A stretch of 64,000 bases of DNA, taken from assembly GCA_934454115.1 (NCBI GenBank), contig CAKSFQ010000009.1, positions 1-64,000 on the forward strand, read 5' to 3'. This stretch comes from an uncultured Clostridia bacterium. GTDB lineage: Bacteria; Bacillota; Clostridia; Monoglobales; Monoglobaceae. This document shows positions 8,327 to 15,952 of the stretch, piece after piece. Position 1 is the first letter of the stretch, and every line of letters starts with the position of its first letter. The translations under genes and the position numbers were made by a program. The notes under the pieces were generated by a model, which ran no database searches, had not been told where the DNA came from, and saw nothing but the letters and a program-made list of their open reading frames with translations.

Positions 8327-9166
8327 ATGCCGCTTTTTGAACCAATTGACGAATCTTTTTTGATTGAACGCTGCCGCCGTGATGCCTGGAGCATTTTTAA
8401 ACCGGATCATTTTCACAACTGCTACGAAATCTATTACTTAGCATCCGGCAGCATCGCCTATTTTATCCGTGATACCGTGTATCAGATTGAGCGCGGCGAT
8501 TTTATCGTGATTCCGCCCGACATTCTGCACAAGACGCTACCCTGCCAGCAGCCGGATCATACCAGAATCCTGCTCTACATCAAGCCGGACTTTTTAGAGC
8601 ACACCTTAGAGTGTCCCGGCTTTTTTAAAAAAAATTTCCCGGAGCCCGTCATCATCACGGGTCGGGAAAAGATTGCCAACGCGCTGCTCCAAACGCTGCA
8701 AAAGGAGACGACAATCCCGGATAACGCCGTCATGCAGCGGCTTCTTTGCGGCCGGCTGCTGCTCTGTCTTTTGCGATGGCAAAAACAGGACCGGCCGCTG
8801 CGCACGCCGTTGCCGCACGATGGTGAAAGCCCCGCGCACGGCAAGATTTTGGAGGTTGCGCGATATCTTGACAATCACTATCCGGGGGATTGCAGTCTGA
8901 CAACCATGGCCAGGCAGTTTTACGTATCTCCCTCTTACCTAAGCCGGTCTTTTCATCAGGTGATGCAGGTCTCCTACCGCGATTATTTGATTCGGCTTCG
9001 CATACGGAATGCAGCGCAGCTGCTGATGCAAACGGATAAAAAAATCACACAGATTGCACAGGAGACAGGGTTTCGCTCTGAGGCACATTTTGGAAAAATG
9101 TTCCGTAAAATTCTGGGCTGCTCTCCGCGGCAGTATCGGCAAAACGCTGCCTTTGACCCAAAATAA
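8327..9166 (+). CDS. AraC-family transcriptional regulator, probably of hexuronate genes
   Basis: 279 residues from ATG 8327, which has AAGGAGGTG 7 nt upstream; a GTG at 8318 lies inside that site. The N-terminal 100 or so residues look like an AraC-type cupin sensing domain (FHNCYEIYYLASGSIAYFIRD, then ERGDFIVIPPDILHKT). The C-terminal hundred contain two helix-turn-helix motifs (SLTTMARQFYVSPSYLSRSFHQ and KITQIAQETGFRSEAHFGKMFRK) ending in the family block GCSPRQYR. It is divergent from uxaB with a 172-bp shared regulatory gap, so control of galacturonate or glucuronate use is the natural inference. The ligand is not deducible. Confidence 0.85.
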   Translation: MPLFEPIDESFLIERCRRDAWSIFKPDHFHNCYEIYYLASGSIAYFIRDTVYQIERGDFIVIPPDILHKTLPCQQPDHTRILLYIKPDFLEHTLECPGFFKKNFPEPVIITGREKIANALLQTLQKETTIPDNAVMQRLLCGRLLLCLLRWQKQDRPLRTPLPHDGESPAHGKILEVARYLDNHYPGDCSLTTMARQFYVSPSYLSRSFHQVMQVSYRDYLIRLRIRNAAQLLMQTDKKITQIAQETGFRSEAHFGKMFRKILGCSPRQYRQNAAFDPK

Positions 9167-9170
9167 GCAT

Positions 9171-9198
9171 AAAAAAGAGACTGTGCATACACAGTCTC
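9171..9198 (-). terminator. Terminator of the activase/TSCPD operon
   Basis: A 9-bp perfect stem (GAGACTGTG/CACAGTCTC) with a 4-nt loop, followed on the minus strand by six T. It lies 20 bp beyond the TSCPD stop codon and also faces the end of the AraC gene. Confidence 0.8.
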
Positions 9199-9218
9199 AA
9201 GGCGTCGATACCGTCGGT

Positions 9219-9476
9219 TTACAGATTGCCTTCCTTTGCCTCTTTTAAGGCATTTGCCAGCTGATCCGGACAGGAGGTTCCCTTTCCGTTACAATTGATG
9301 CCGCGCAAAAGCCCAATCACCTTATCTACCGGCATTCCCTCAACCAGTGCGGAAATTCCCTGTGTGTTTCCGTTACAGCCGGAAGAAAACCGTACATGAT
9401 GCACAGTATCGCCGTCAATCTCGAACGAAATCTCACGCGCGCATACACCGCGCGTCCGATACGTATAACTTGCCAT
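9219..9476 (-). CDS. TSCPD domain protein (small, NrdJ C-terminal-like)
   Basis: 85 residues from ATG 9476, with AGGAGGG 6 nt upstream; the longer frame to 9536 overlaps the preceding gene and is unlikely. It resembles the small stand-alone TSCPD family, named after the domain also found at the C-terminus of vitamin B12-dependent ribonucleotide reductases. Key text is FSSGCNGNTQGISALVEGM and GINCNGKGTSCPDQLANAL, with three cysteines well placed for metal binding. It is the last gene of the activase operon, 12 nt after the activase stop. The stand-alone family has no assigned function that I know; its place here suggests a metal or cofactor role with the upstream proteins. Confidence 0.85.
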   Translation of the reverse strand: MASYTYRTRGVCAREISFEIDGDTVHHVRFSSGCNGNTQGISALVEGMPVDKVIGLLRGINCNGKGTSCPDQLANALKEAKEGNL

Positions 9477-9487
9477 CCTTATCCCTC

Positions 9488-10471
9488 CTAAGATCTCTTT
9501 CTTGCCGCACGGCTCGTCCCGGCGTACTTTCCGCATTTATCGCCCCAAACCGCCAGGGTTTCGCCCTCCGATACTACCTTGATGACCTCGCACATATTGG
9601 GACAATCGTTACACTCAAAGCTGGTCGGCCGGAACTCCAAGGAAAGCCGGTCAAAGCCCTTAAACGCCGGCGCCGCCCCGGTCTGCTCCATCTGTTCCTT
9701 GGCAAGGATTGCACAGCCGATCGCACCCATCACGTTATAATACTTGGGGATCACAACCTCATGGCCGACCTCCTGCTCAAACGCCGCACGGATGCCCTTG
9801 TTGGCCGCAACGCCGCCCTGGAAGATATACGGCGGCTTTAACGTCTTGCCTCTGCCCAGATTGTTGATATAATTCCGAACCAGTGCACTGCACAGACCCT
9901 TAATGATTTCTGCTTTGGAAAATCCGTACTGCTGCTTTGCAATCATATCGGATTCCGCAAACACGGTACAGCGGCCGGCAATCCGCACGTCTGCCTCGGC
10001 AGACAGCGCCATGTCGCCAAACTGCTCAATCGGGATGCCCAGGCGTTCTGCCTGGTGATCTAAAAAGGATCCGGTTCCTGCCGCACAGACAGTGTTCATC
10101 GCAAAGTCCGTCACCATACCGTCCTGCAAAATAATAATTTTAGAATCCTGACCGCCGATTTCAAAAATAGTGGACGCACCCGGGTGATAGTGCAGCGTCG
10201 CCGTTGCATGCGCCGTAATCTCATTTTTTACCACGTCGGCGCCAACCAGAACCCCGGCCAGCTCACGGCCGCTGCCGGTTGTGCCGATGCCCAGAATATC
10301 CTCGTCCTTGCAGCCGAGCTTTTGGCGCAGTTCGTTCATTCCCTTTTTCACGCTCTCCAGCGGCTGACCGTTGGCACGGATATACTCGTTAAAGCATACC
10401 TCAAAATCCTCTGTCATGGCGATGACATTCGTGCTGACCGAACCGATATCGATTCCTAAATAGTACTTCAT
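9488..10471 (-). CDS. Acyl-CoA dehydratase activase-type ATPase (HgdC-like)
   Basis: ASKHA-fold, iron-sulfur ATPase of the family that injects an electron into 2-hydroxyacyl-CoA dehydratases (archerases). It has 327 residues. The N-terminus MKYYLGIDIGSVSTN is the phosphate-1 loop, EIGGQDSK is the central loop, and Cys129 (MNTVCAAGTGSF) and Cys168 (GRCTVFAESD) match the two cysteines that hold the [4Fe-4S] cluster between subunits in HgdC. The C-terminal 45 residues add a cysteine cluster (CNDCPNMC, later KCGK) not in short HgdC proteins. It follows the dehydratase-like gene by 21 nt. The partner is presumably that protein, but the substrate is unknown. Confidence 0.88.
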   Translation of the reverse strand: MKYYLGIDIGSVSTNVIAMTEDFEVCFNEYIRANGQPLESVKKGMNELRQKLGCKDEDILGIGTTGSGRELAGVLVGADVVKNEITAHATATLHYHPGASTIFEIGGQDSKIIILQDGMVTDFAMNTVCAAGTGSFLDHQAERLGIPIEQFGDMALSAEADVRIAGRCTVFAESDMIAKQQYGFSKAEIIKGLCSALVRNYINNLGRGKTLKPPYIFQGGVAANKGIRAAFEQEVGHEVVIPKYYNVMGAIGCAILAKEQMEQTGAAPAFKGFDRLSLEFRPTSFECNDCPNMCEVIKVVSEGETLAVWGDKCGKYAGTSRAARKRS

Positions 10472-10492
10472 AAACGCTCCTCCTATGTTCCA

Positions 10493-11656
10493 TCAAACGC
10501 CTTGTTTTACCGGCATTCTTACGGTCGGCGCTGCTGTCTTTCCCACAGTCTGTGCCGAAGAACCCTTTGCAAGTTTTGCCCGATGCTTGGATCGGATTAA
10601 ATCCGCAAAGGCCTCCAGTCTGGTTTTTACGTGCGCCTCACCCATCTGTTCATCCAAAGACAGGGACAAAATCGGCATCTGAAGCTCCTCTGACACTGCC
10701 GGGAACTTTCCAAGGTTAACCAGCTCCGGCAGGCAGGCAAACGGCATCAGATGCACCACGCCGTCAAAGCCGCGCGCGGCAAAATCATAGACCCAACCCA
10801 TATTCTCTTTATCGTGGCCGCCGCAGTTAATCGGCGAAATCGGGTCAGATAAGCGAAAGACGCGGTGCGACTTCGGGAAGGGCAGCCACCGCGGTACAAT
10901 GTTATGGGCAACCCAGTCGGAGATGTACTGCACATTTTCTACCTCGATGCCGAGGTTATTTAAAATTTCTTCCACATTCTTATTGACCGACGGCTCCATC
11001 GCGACATAAATCTCGCCGACAATCCCCACACGGATCCGGTCTTTCTCCTCCACCGGAACCTGCTTGATGGCCGCAAAAATCTCCTGCGATTTTTGGTAAG
11101 CCGCCTTGATGTCCTTATGCGTGTTACAGGTTTCAAACAAGTGGGTGACCTTACGCCATGCGCGGCTGAAGGCGCCGATCTCCTCTTCGTACGCACGGGA
11201 TATCTTCATTTGTTTTTCTAAGGTGTCCATCTTTTTAATCATGTCATAAGTCAGACAGGCCAGGCGCAAAAAGCGGAGCGTCGGCGTACCGTTTAAGACC
11301 AGCTTGACCTTTTCATAAAACGCATGAAAATCCTGAAAGATACTGTCAAATACAATGACGCGCACATGATACCCAAGCTCGTCCAGCACCTTTTGGTGGA
11401 CATCGGGATACATGCCTGCGCGGCAGGGACCGCAGCCGCCGGAGGTCACAATCACCTCAGCGCCGGCCTCGGCACATTCGATATAGGTTCCCATCATCAC
11501 TTTAAACGGAAAACAGATAAATTCCGGGCTGTATTTTACACCAAGCTCCATCGTGCGCTGACTGGGTCGCTTTGGCATAATCACCTCATGACCCAGCTTT
11601 TGCATCAGCCATTTGTAGCCGGTCACACATCCCATATGTGGAAACGATACTTTCAT
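10493..11656 (-). CDS. 2-hydroxyacyl-CoA dehydratase-like protein (COG3581 type)
   Basis: 387 residues. The N-terminus MKVSFPHMGCVTGYKWLMQ and the block SGGCGPCRAGMYPDVHQKVLDELG match the group of activase-associated proteins related to HgdB-type dehydratases. Cysteines at about 10, 48, 61, 75 and 78, and the later INCGGHDKENMG and FACLPELVN, could hold an iron-sulfur cluster. It is not a standard dehydratase alpha/beta pair, and no CoA or acyl-CoA metabolic gene lies nearby. It is co-transcribed with the activase and with a second protein of the same broad superfamily. The family name is well supported; the reaction is not known. Confidence 0.8.
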   Translation of the reverse strand: MKVSFPHMGCVTGYKWLMQKLGHEVIMPKRPSQRTMELGVKYSPEFICFPFKVMMGTYIECAEAGAEVIVTSGGCGPCRAGMYPDVHQKVLDELGYHVRVIVFDSIFQDFHAFYEKVKLVLNGTPTLRFLRLACLTYDMIKKMDTLEKQMKISRAYEEEIGAFSRAWRKVTHLFETCNTHKDIKAAYQKSQEIFAAIKQVPVEEKDRIRVGIVGEIYVAMEPSVNKNVEEILNNLGIEVENVQYISDWVAHNIVPRWLPFPKSHRVFRLSDPISPINCGGHDKENMGWVYDFAARGFDGVVHLMPFACLPELVNLGKFPAVSEELQMPILSLSLDEQMGEAHVKTRLEAFADLIRSKHRAKLAKGSSAQTVGKTAAPTVRMPVKQGV

Positions 11657-11730
11657 ACAATCGGTTGCCTTTCTGTCCGTAATTTCATAATCCGATCCGG
11701 GTCTCGGACCGCCACCCGGCGGAGAAGCTG

Positions 11731-12762
11731 CTATGCCTTAGGCGCACAGGAACCAAGCCCGATATTATGGCAGGCCTCCGAGTGCCTGTCCTGATAATAA
11801 ATCTTACGCTTAATCATATCGGTAAAGGCCTCAATCCTGGTTTGCAAATGATTTTCGCCGGTGTGTTCATCAATTCGCAGCGTCATAAACGGTACGCCGG
11901 AATCGGCAAAATCATGTTCGATTTCCTTCCCGACTACGGAATCCGGGCCACAGCCAAAGGCCGTAATATGAATCAGCCCGTCAACGCCCTCGTCCCGGAT
12001 CATCACGTGCGCCGCCTGATACAGCTTATCGGCAAAGGTCCAGAAAATCGGACGGGTATTGGTAGCCCGGTAGCGGAGCAACGCTTCCTCCGAGAGCATG
12101 TCAAAGGTGATAATCCGCACCTTCATCTCGCGCAGCCGTTTGATGATTTCCATACTGATAAAGGGATCGTATACGTTGTAAATATATCCCAAAAGCCCAA
12201 TCGTGGTCTGGTAATTCGGCAATTTAAAATTCTCAAGCGGGATTTTATCGTACAGAACCATCGCCGCCTCATCGAGCGTTAGCCCCTGTCTGCAATAGCC
12301 GCGAAATGCCGCAAAATCCGCAGCGGCGGCCTTTAACGCCTTTTTCATTCTGCCGTGCGAAATCCCCAGCGTTTTGGCAATTCCCCGATAGCAGGACGGA
12401 TCTGCCGTATCCTCGCGGCGGCAATCGATTTCTGCAATCAGCAGCCTTGCCTCCGGGATGGTCTTTTCAACCAGCTCCGGCAGACCAATATACTTTGGGC
12501 AGAACCAATATCCCTTTTCAATATGGACAAACCGTGGACAAAAGATATAGTCAACACCCTTTTCCATCAGGTTGATGACGTGACCGTCAAAAATTTTAAT
12601 CGGCAAGCATATCTCCGGCACGGTCACGGCGATTCCCTTTTGTACCAGGGTTTTGCTGGACTTATCCGAAATCACGACCTCAAATCCTAAATTTTCAAAC
12701 AATGACCGCCAAAGCGGATAATAGTACTGAAACAAAAGCGCTCTCGGAATCCCGATTTTCAT
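11731..12762 (-). CDS. Activase-associated protein, COG3580/DUF2229 type
   Basis: 343 residues, first gene of the operon. The start MKIGIPRALLFQYYYPLWRSLFENLG and the blocks VPEICLPIKIFDGHV and YIFCPRFVHIEKGYWFCPKYIGLPELV are typical of DUF2229, which in many bacteria is fused to activase domains in a very large protein and here stands alone. Cysteines at about 52, 75 and 88, and the later FGCGPDSV, suggest an iron-sulfur site, perhaps shared with the next gene product. The ATG is preceded by GAGGTAAGCT. Biochemical function is unassigned for the family as far as I know. Confidence 0.8.
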   Translation of the reverse strand: MKIGIPRALLFQYYYPLWRSLFENLGFEVVISDKSSKTLVQKGIAVTVPEICLPIKIFDGHVINLMEKGVDYIFCPRFVHIEKGYWFCPKYIGLPELVEKTIPEARLLIAEIDCRREDTADPSCYRGIAKTLGISHGRMKKALKAAAADFAAFRGYCRQGLTLDEAAMVLYDKIPLENFKLPNYQTTIGLLGYIYNVYDPFISMEIIKRLREMKVRIITFDMLSEEALLRYRATNTRPIFWTFADKLYQAAHVMIRDEGVDGLIHITAFGCGPDSVVGKEIEHDFADSGVPFMTLRIDEHTGENHLQTRIEAFTDMIKRKIYYQDRHSEACHNIGLGSCAPKA

Positions 12763-12919
12763 AGCTTACCTCAACCCCATTTATTTTGTATCATTGCACG
12801 CTGCCACCACGGACAACAACACCGCAAAGTACCGTAAAATCGGCTTTTGCTGTTTCAAAAGCCGCAGGCGCGATCCGTTGTGACGCCGATCGTGAGTTTC
12901 TACCTAAATATAATAATCC

Positions 12920-12940
12920 ATAAAATCCATTAGATTTTAT
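12920..12940. promoter_or_regulatory. Operator-like dyad at the activase operon start site
   Basis: A perfect 8-bp inverted repeat, ATAAAATC-N5-GATTTTAT, touching the -10 box and covering the expected start site of the minus-strand operon. That position is typical of a repressor site. The same text could also form a hairpin at the 5' end of the mRNA. Confidence 0.5.
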
Positions 12941-12968
12941 TCTAGCACATTTCCTGTTTTTCTGTCAA
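12939..12968 (-). promoter_or_regulatory. Promoter of the activase/dehydratase-like operon
   Basis: On the minus strand, TTGACA (12968-12963), an 18-bp spacer, then TAGAAT (12944-12939): a strong vegetative pattern. The next gene downstream starts at 12762, which leaves a leader of about 170 nt. Confidence 0.75.
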
Positions 12969-13077
12969 CACTTAAAGCAAAAAATTTTTGAAAAAACATC
13001 TTCCATTTTTTCTATTTCGGACAAAATTTAAAAAGTGTCTTTTGCGCAAAAAAAATATGCGCGGCCGACCCGTTATC

Positions 13078-13106
13078 TTGACATTTACAAAAATATCTTG
13101 TATAGT
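13078..13106 (+). promoter_or_regulatory. Promoter of the serine hydrolase gene
   Basis: TTGACA (13078-13083), 17-bp spacer, TATAGT (13101-13106). The start site would be near 13113. Confidence 0.85.
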
Positions 13107-13125
13107 TATTGATGGAAATCACAAG

Positions 13126-13143
13126 GCTTGTTTTTTAACAAGC
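13126..13143 (+). other. Leader hairpin before the serine hydrolase
   Basis: GCTTGTT and AACAAGC pair around TTTT, about 13 nt into the predicted transcript and 18 nt before the ribosome binding site. It has no T-tract after it, so it is more likely to affect mRNA stability than termination. Confidence 0.4.
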
Positions 13144-13177
13144 ATGATCAATTAAGTATAGAAAGGATCTTTTATGT

Positions 13178-14587
13178 ATGATCAATCAAAGTGAATTATG
13201 GATGGACGAAACCGTCTGTGCGGACGCGGTTCTTCGTTTTTTAGACAAGCTCCCTGAGAGTAAAACCGCACTTCATGCTCTGCAAATTTATCGGCACGGC
13301 AAGCTGATGCTCTCCATGGCGCCAAAGCCATACTCTGTTTCCGACACCATGCAGCTTTACTCTCTCAGCAAGAGTTTTTCTTCAACTGCGATCGGCTTTT
13401 TGGCCGATGACGGCGTTCTCACCGCAGAGGATCGCGTCATCGACATTTTTAAGAATCAGCTGCCCGCAAGGCTCGGCCGCAATATGGAGCATTTAAGGGT
13501 CAAGCACCTGCTTTCCATGAACACCGGACATGCCGCCTGCTGTCTGCCCTATATCCGCCGTGCCGCTTCGCCGGTCACCGAATTTTTAAACACCGACCTG
13601 GATTTTATGCCGGGCACGCACTTTACATACAATAATGCAGCTACCTACATGCTGTCGGAAATCGTCACCCACTACACCAAAAAGACGATGTTTGACTTTT
13701 TGCAGGAACGTCTGTTCTTGCCGCTCGGCATCACCGGCGTCTACTGGGATGTCTTTCCAAGCGGCCGCTCTCAAGGTGCGGTTGGTCTGCACGCCTCGGT
13801 CGAGGATGTCGCAAAGCTTGGCCTTTTATATCTGAATAAGGGTAAATGGAACGGCAAGCAGCTTTTATCCGAAGAATGGGTTGCCGCAGCCTCCGCACCC
13901 CACTCCGACAACAGCGGAAACGGCACCAAGGACTGGGTGGCAGGTTACGGCTATCAGTTCTGGATAAATGCAAGAGAGGGCTACCGCGGCGACGGCGCCT
14001 TCGGTCAGCTTTCCATGATTTTTCCGGAGCGTGATATGGTCGTTGCCGCCAAGGTATGCAGCGACGATATGCAAACAGAGATCGATCTGATCTATGATTT
14101 AATGGACGCACTCTGCGATCAGGGAACCAAAACGGAGGCCGATGTTCTGAAAAAACTGGATCAGTATTATCCGATCCCGGACGAGGCGCCCATGACAGAC
14201 AGCTTGTTTGATCGCCTCTATCACTGCAACCCGAATATCCTTGGGATTACCTCGCTGGCACTGCACCGTGATGCGGACAGAATTTCCGTTACCTTCAGCA
14301 ACGGCAGCCGCCTGCAAACGATGCATTTTGGCATCGGCGCTTATCAAAAGAGTGAAATCACCATCAGGCGCCTAAAGCCCACACTGGAGACTTTAGCCGG
14401 CACCGATACGCCGGAGACCATCGCATTTGCCGCCGCCGCAGCAGGAAGCAAAGACGGATTTGCGGTATCTCTTTACTATCTGGACAATCCGCACTATGAA
14501 ACATGGGAGTTTTACATGGATAAAGATAACAGCAAGGTTTCGTGGATACGAAACGGTGTAACTCTGGCGGAGGGCTTTTTGAACTAA
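13178..14587 (+). CDS. Beta-lactamase-family serine hydrolase
   Basis: 469 residues of the class C beta-lactamase/penicillin-binding fold (Beta-lactamase, PF00144). The catalytic SxxK is Ser62-Leu-Ser-Lys65 in LYSLSKSFSS, and the tyrosine motif is Tyr151-Asn-Asn153 in FTYNNAATYML. GDGAFGQLSMIFPERDMVV near residue 270 is the third active-site region. The N-terminal two thirds carry the catalytic domain; the last 140 residues form a beta-rich C-terminal extension. There is no signal peptide, so it is probably cytoplasmic. Such proteins include esterases, D-aminopeptidases and cryptic lactamases; the substrate cannot be inferred. ATG 13178 is chosen because the ATG at 13174 meets a stop after six codons. 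It has its own promoter and terminator. Confidence 0.88.
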   Translation: MINQSELWMDETVCADAVLRFLDKLPESKTALHALQIYRHGKLMLSMAPKPYSVSDTMQLYSLSKSFSSTAIGFLADDGVLTAEDRVIDIFKNQLPARLGRNMEHLRVKHLLSMNTGHAACCLPYIRRAASPVTEFLNTDLDFMPGTHFTYNNAATYMLSEIVTHYTKKTMFDFLQERLFLPLGITGVYWDVFPSGRSQGAVGLHASVEDVAKLGLLYLNKGKWNGKQLLSEEWVAAASAPHSDNSGNGTKDWVAGYGYQFWINAREGYRGDGAFGQLSMIFPERDMVVAAKVCSDDMQTEIDLIYDLMDALCDQGTKTEADVLKKLDQYYPIPDEAPMTDSLFDRLYHCNPNILGITSLALHRDADRISVTFSNGSRLQTMHFGIGAYQKSEITIRRLKPTLETLAGTDTPETIAFAAAAAGSKDGFAVSLYYLDNPHYETWEFYMDKDNSKVSWIRNGVTLAEGFLN

Positions 14588-14600
14588 TTGTCTGCAACGA

Positions 14601-14626
14601 AAAAAGCGGCCATGCGGCCGCTTTTT
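14601..14626. terminator. Bidirectional terminator between the hydrolase and ftsZ
   Basis: An 11-bp perfect stem (AAAAAGCGGCC/GGCCGCTTTTT) around ATGC. It serves both convergent genes: 14 bp after the hydrolase stop and 9 bp after the ftsZ stop. Confidence 0.9.
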
Positions 14627-14634
14627 CATTGTTA

Positions 14635-15807
14635 TTATTTATGCCGGTTTCTCAAAAAGACAGGAACATCAATGCCATCGTCCTCACCGAATTTACTGAA
14701 AAGGTTTGATGATGGCACCTTTTCTGCCGAGCGGGATGCCGGCGATGCACTCGGCGATGCGGTTGCGCCACCGCGGTTAAAATTTCCGCCGTTGCCAAAG
14801 CGACCCAAAAAGCTTTCAAAGGAGTTATCCTCTTCCTTATGATCCTGCGGTGCATTGCCCTTAAAGCCGGTTGCAATCACTGTAATCTGGATCTCATCGC
14901 CCATATTTTCATCAATAATAGCGCCGATGATGATGTTGGCGTCCTTATCCGCAGCCTCTTCTACCAATTCTGCTGCTGTTTTTACTTCTAAGATACCCAG
15001 GTCACTGCCGCCGGTTACATTCAAGATGACGCCCTTTGCACCCTCGATGGTGGTCTCCAGCAAAGGACTATGTATTGCCTTTTTCGCAGCCTCCTCCGCA
15101 CGGGTTTCACCGCTGGCACGGCCGATTCCCATATGCGCAAAGCCGGTATCCTTCATGATGGTTTTAATATCCGCAAAGTCCAGACTAATCAGACCGGGAC
15201 GGGAAATCAAATCAGAAATACCCTGCACCCCTTGACGAAGAATGTCATCCGCCATACGGAACGACTCCATCAGCGGAGTGCGGTTTTCAGCAACCTCCAG
15301 CAGCTTATCGTTGGGGATCACGACCAGGGTATCCACAGCGCCCATCAGATTTTTAATTCCCTCATCGCTGTTTTGCTGACGGGTCTTTCCCTCAAACCAG
15401 AACGGCTTGGTTACAATACCGACCGTCAGCACGCCCATCTCCTTGGCAACCTCTGCCACAATCGGTGCGGCGCCCGTGCCGGTGCCACCGCCCATGCCGG
15501 CCGTTACAAACACCATGTCCGCACCCTTGATCGCCTGTGCAATCTCATCCCGGCTTTCTTCTGCCGCTTTTTTGCCGATTTCCGGCACGGCGCCGGCGCC
15601 CAGGCCCTTCGTAATCTTTTCACCGATCTGAATCTTCTGCGAGGCCGCAGAGAGCGTCAGATCCTGTTTGTCTGTATTGACCGCAATAAATTCCACGCAT
15701 TTAACCTGCGCTTCAATCATGCGATTCACCGCATTATTCCCGCCGCCGCCGACACCGACTACCTTAATCTGCGCGGGGTTCACATTCTCTGTATCAAACT
15801 GAAACAC
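14635..15807 (-). CDS. ftsZ: Cell division protein FtsZ
   Basis: Tubulin-like GTPase that forms the Z ring at midcell. It has 390 residues. The nucleotide-binding text [15 protein letters not shown] opens the protein, the tubulin signature GGGTGTG is at 106-112, and the T7-loop region reads [13 protein letters not shown]. After a variable linker from about 325, the C-terminal tail is [11 protein letters not shown], close to the conserved D-I-P-x-F-L-R peptide that binds FtsA, SepF and other partners. The start is GTG with AAGGAGG upstream. It is the last gene of the dcw cluster but has its own promoter. No ftsA lies between ftsQ and ftsZ, so another tether such as SepF is likely. Confidence 0.97.
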   Translation of the reverse strand: MFQFDTENVNPAQIKVVGVGGGGNNAVNRMIEAQVKCVEFIAVNTDKQDLTLSAASQKIQIGEKITKGLGAGAVPEIGKKAAEESRDEIAQAIKGADMVFVTAGMGGGTGTGAAPIVAEVAKEMGVLTVGIVTKPFWFEGKTRQQNSDEGIKNLMGAVDTLVVIPNDKLLEVAENRTPLMESFRMADDILRQGVQGISDLISRPGLISLDFADIKTIMKDTGFAHMGIGRASGETRAEEAAKKAIHSPLLETTIEGAKGVILNVTGGSDLGILEVKTAAELVEEAADKDANIIIGAIIDENMGDEIQITVIATGFKGNAPQDHKEEDNSFESFLGRFGNGGNFNRGGATASPSASPASRSAEKVPSSNLFSKFGEDDGIDVPVFLRNRHK

Positions 15808-15872
15808 GTTTCTTCCTCCTTATGCTTTCGTCTCTCTCAACCATGCTGCATGATTCTTTTTTCTTGTTATCT

Positions 15873-15900
15873 ATTATACCACAGATTTTAATTTTGTAAA
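15873..15900 (-). promoter_or_regulatory. Promoter of ftsZ
   Basis: On the minus strand, TTTACA (15900-15895), a 16-bp spacer, then TATAAT (15878-15873). It lies in the 145-bp gap between ftsQ and ftsZ and would allow ftsZ expression independently of the upstream cluster. Confidence 0.7.
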
Positions 15901-15952
15901 GTTATTTTTCATTATTTTTAAAATAATATTACAATTGTGTTACAAATTGTTC

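Larger units (their letters stand above)
12763..13177. other. Divergent regulatory region, no gene
   Basis: This 415-bp gap holds two promoters pointing outward (itemised separately), a leader of about 170 nt for the activase operon with a hairpin GGCTTTTG/CAAAAGCC at 12842-12863, and a leader hairpin for the serine hydrolase. The middle is AT-rich. I see no open reading frame with a ribosome binding site. Confidence 0.7.

Noticed and set aside
15070..15891. Plus-strand open frame of 273 codons antisense to ftsZ
   Set aside because: FtsZ on the other strand has every family motif. The antisense frame shows no domain and no ribosome binding site.
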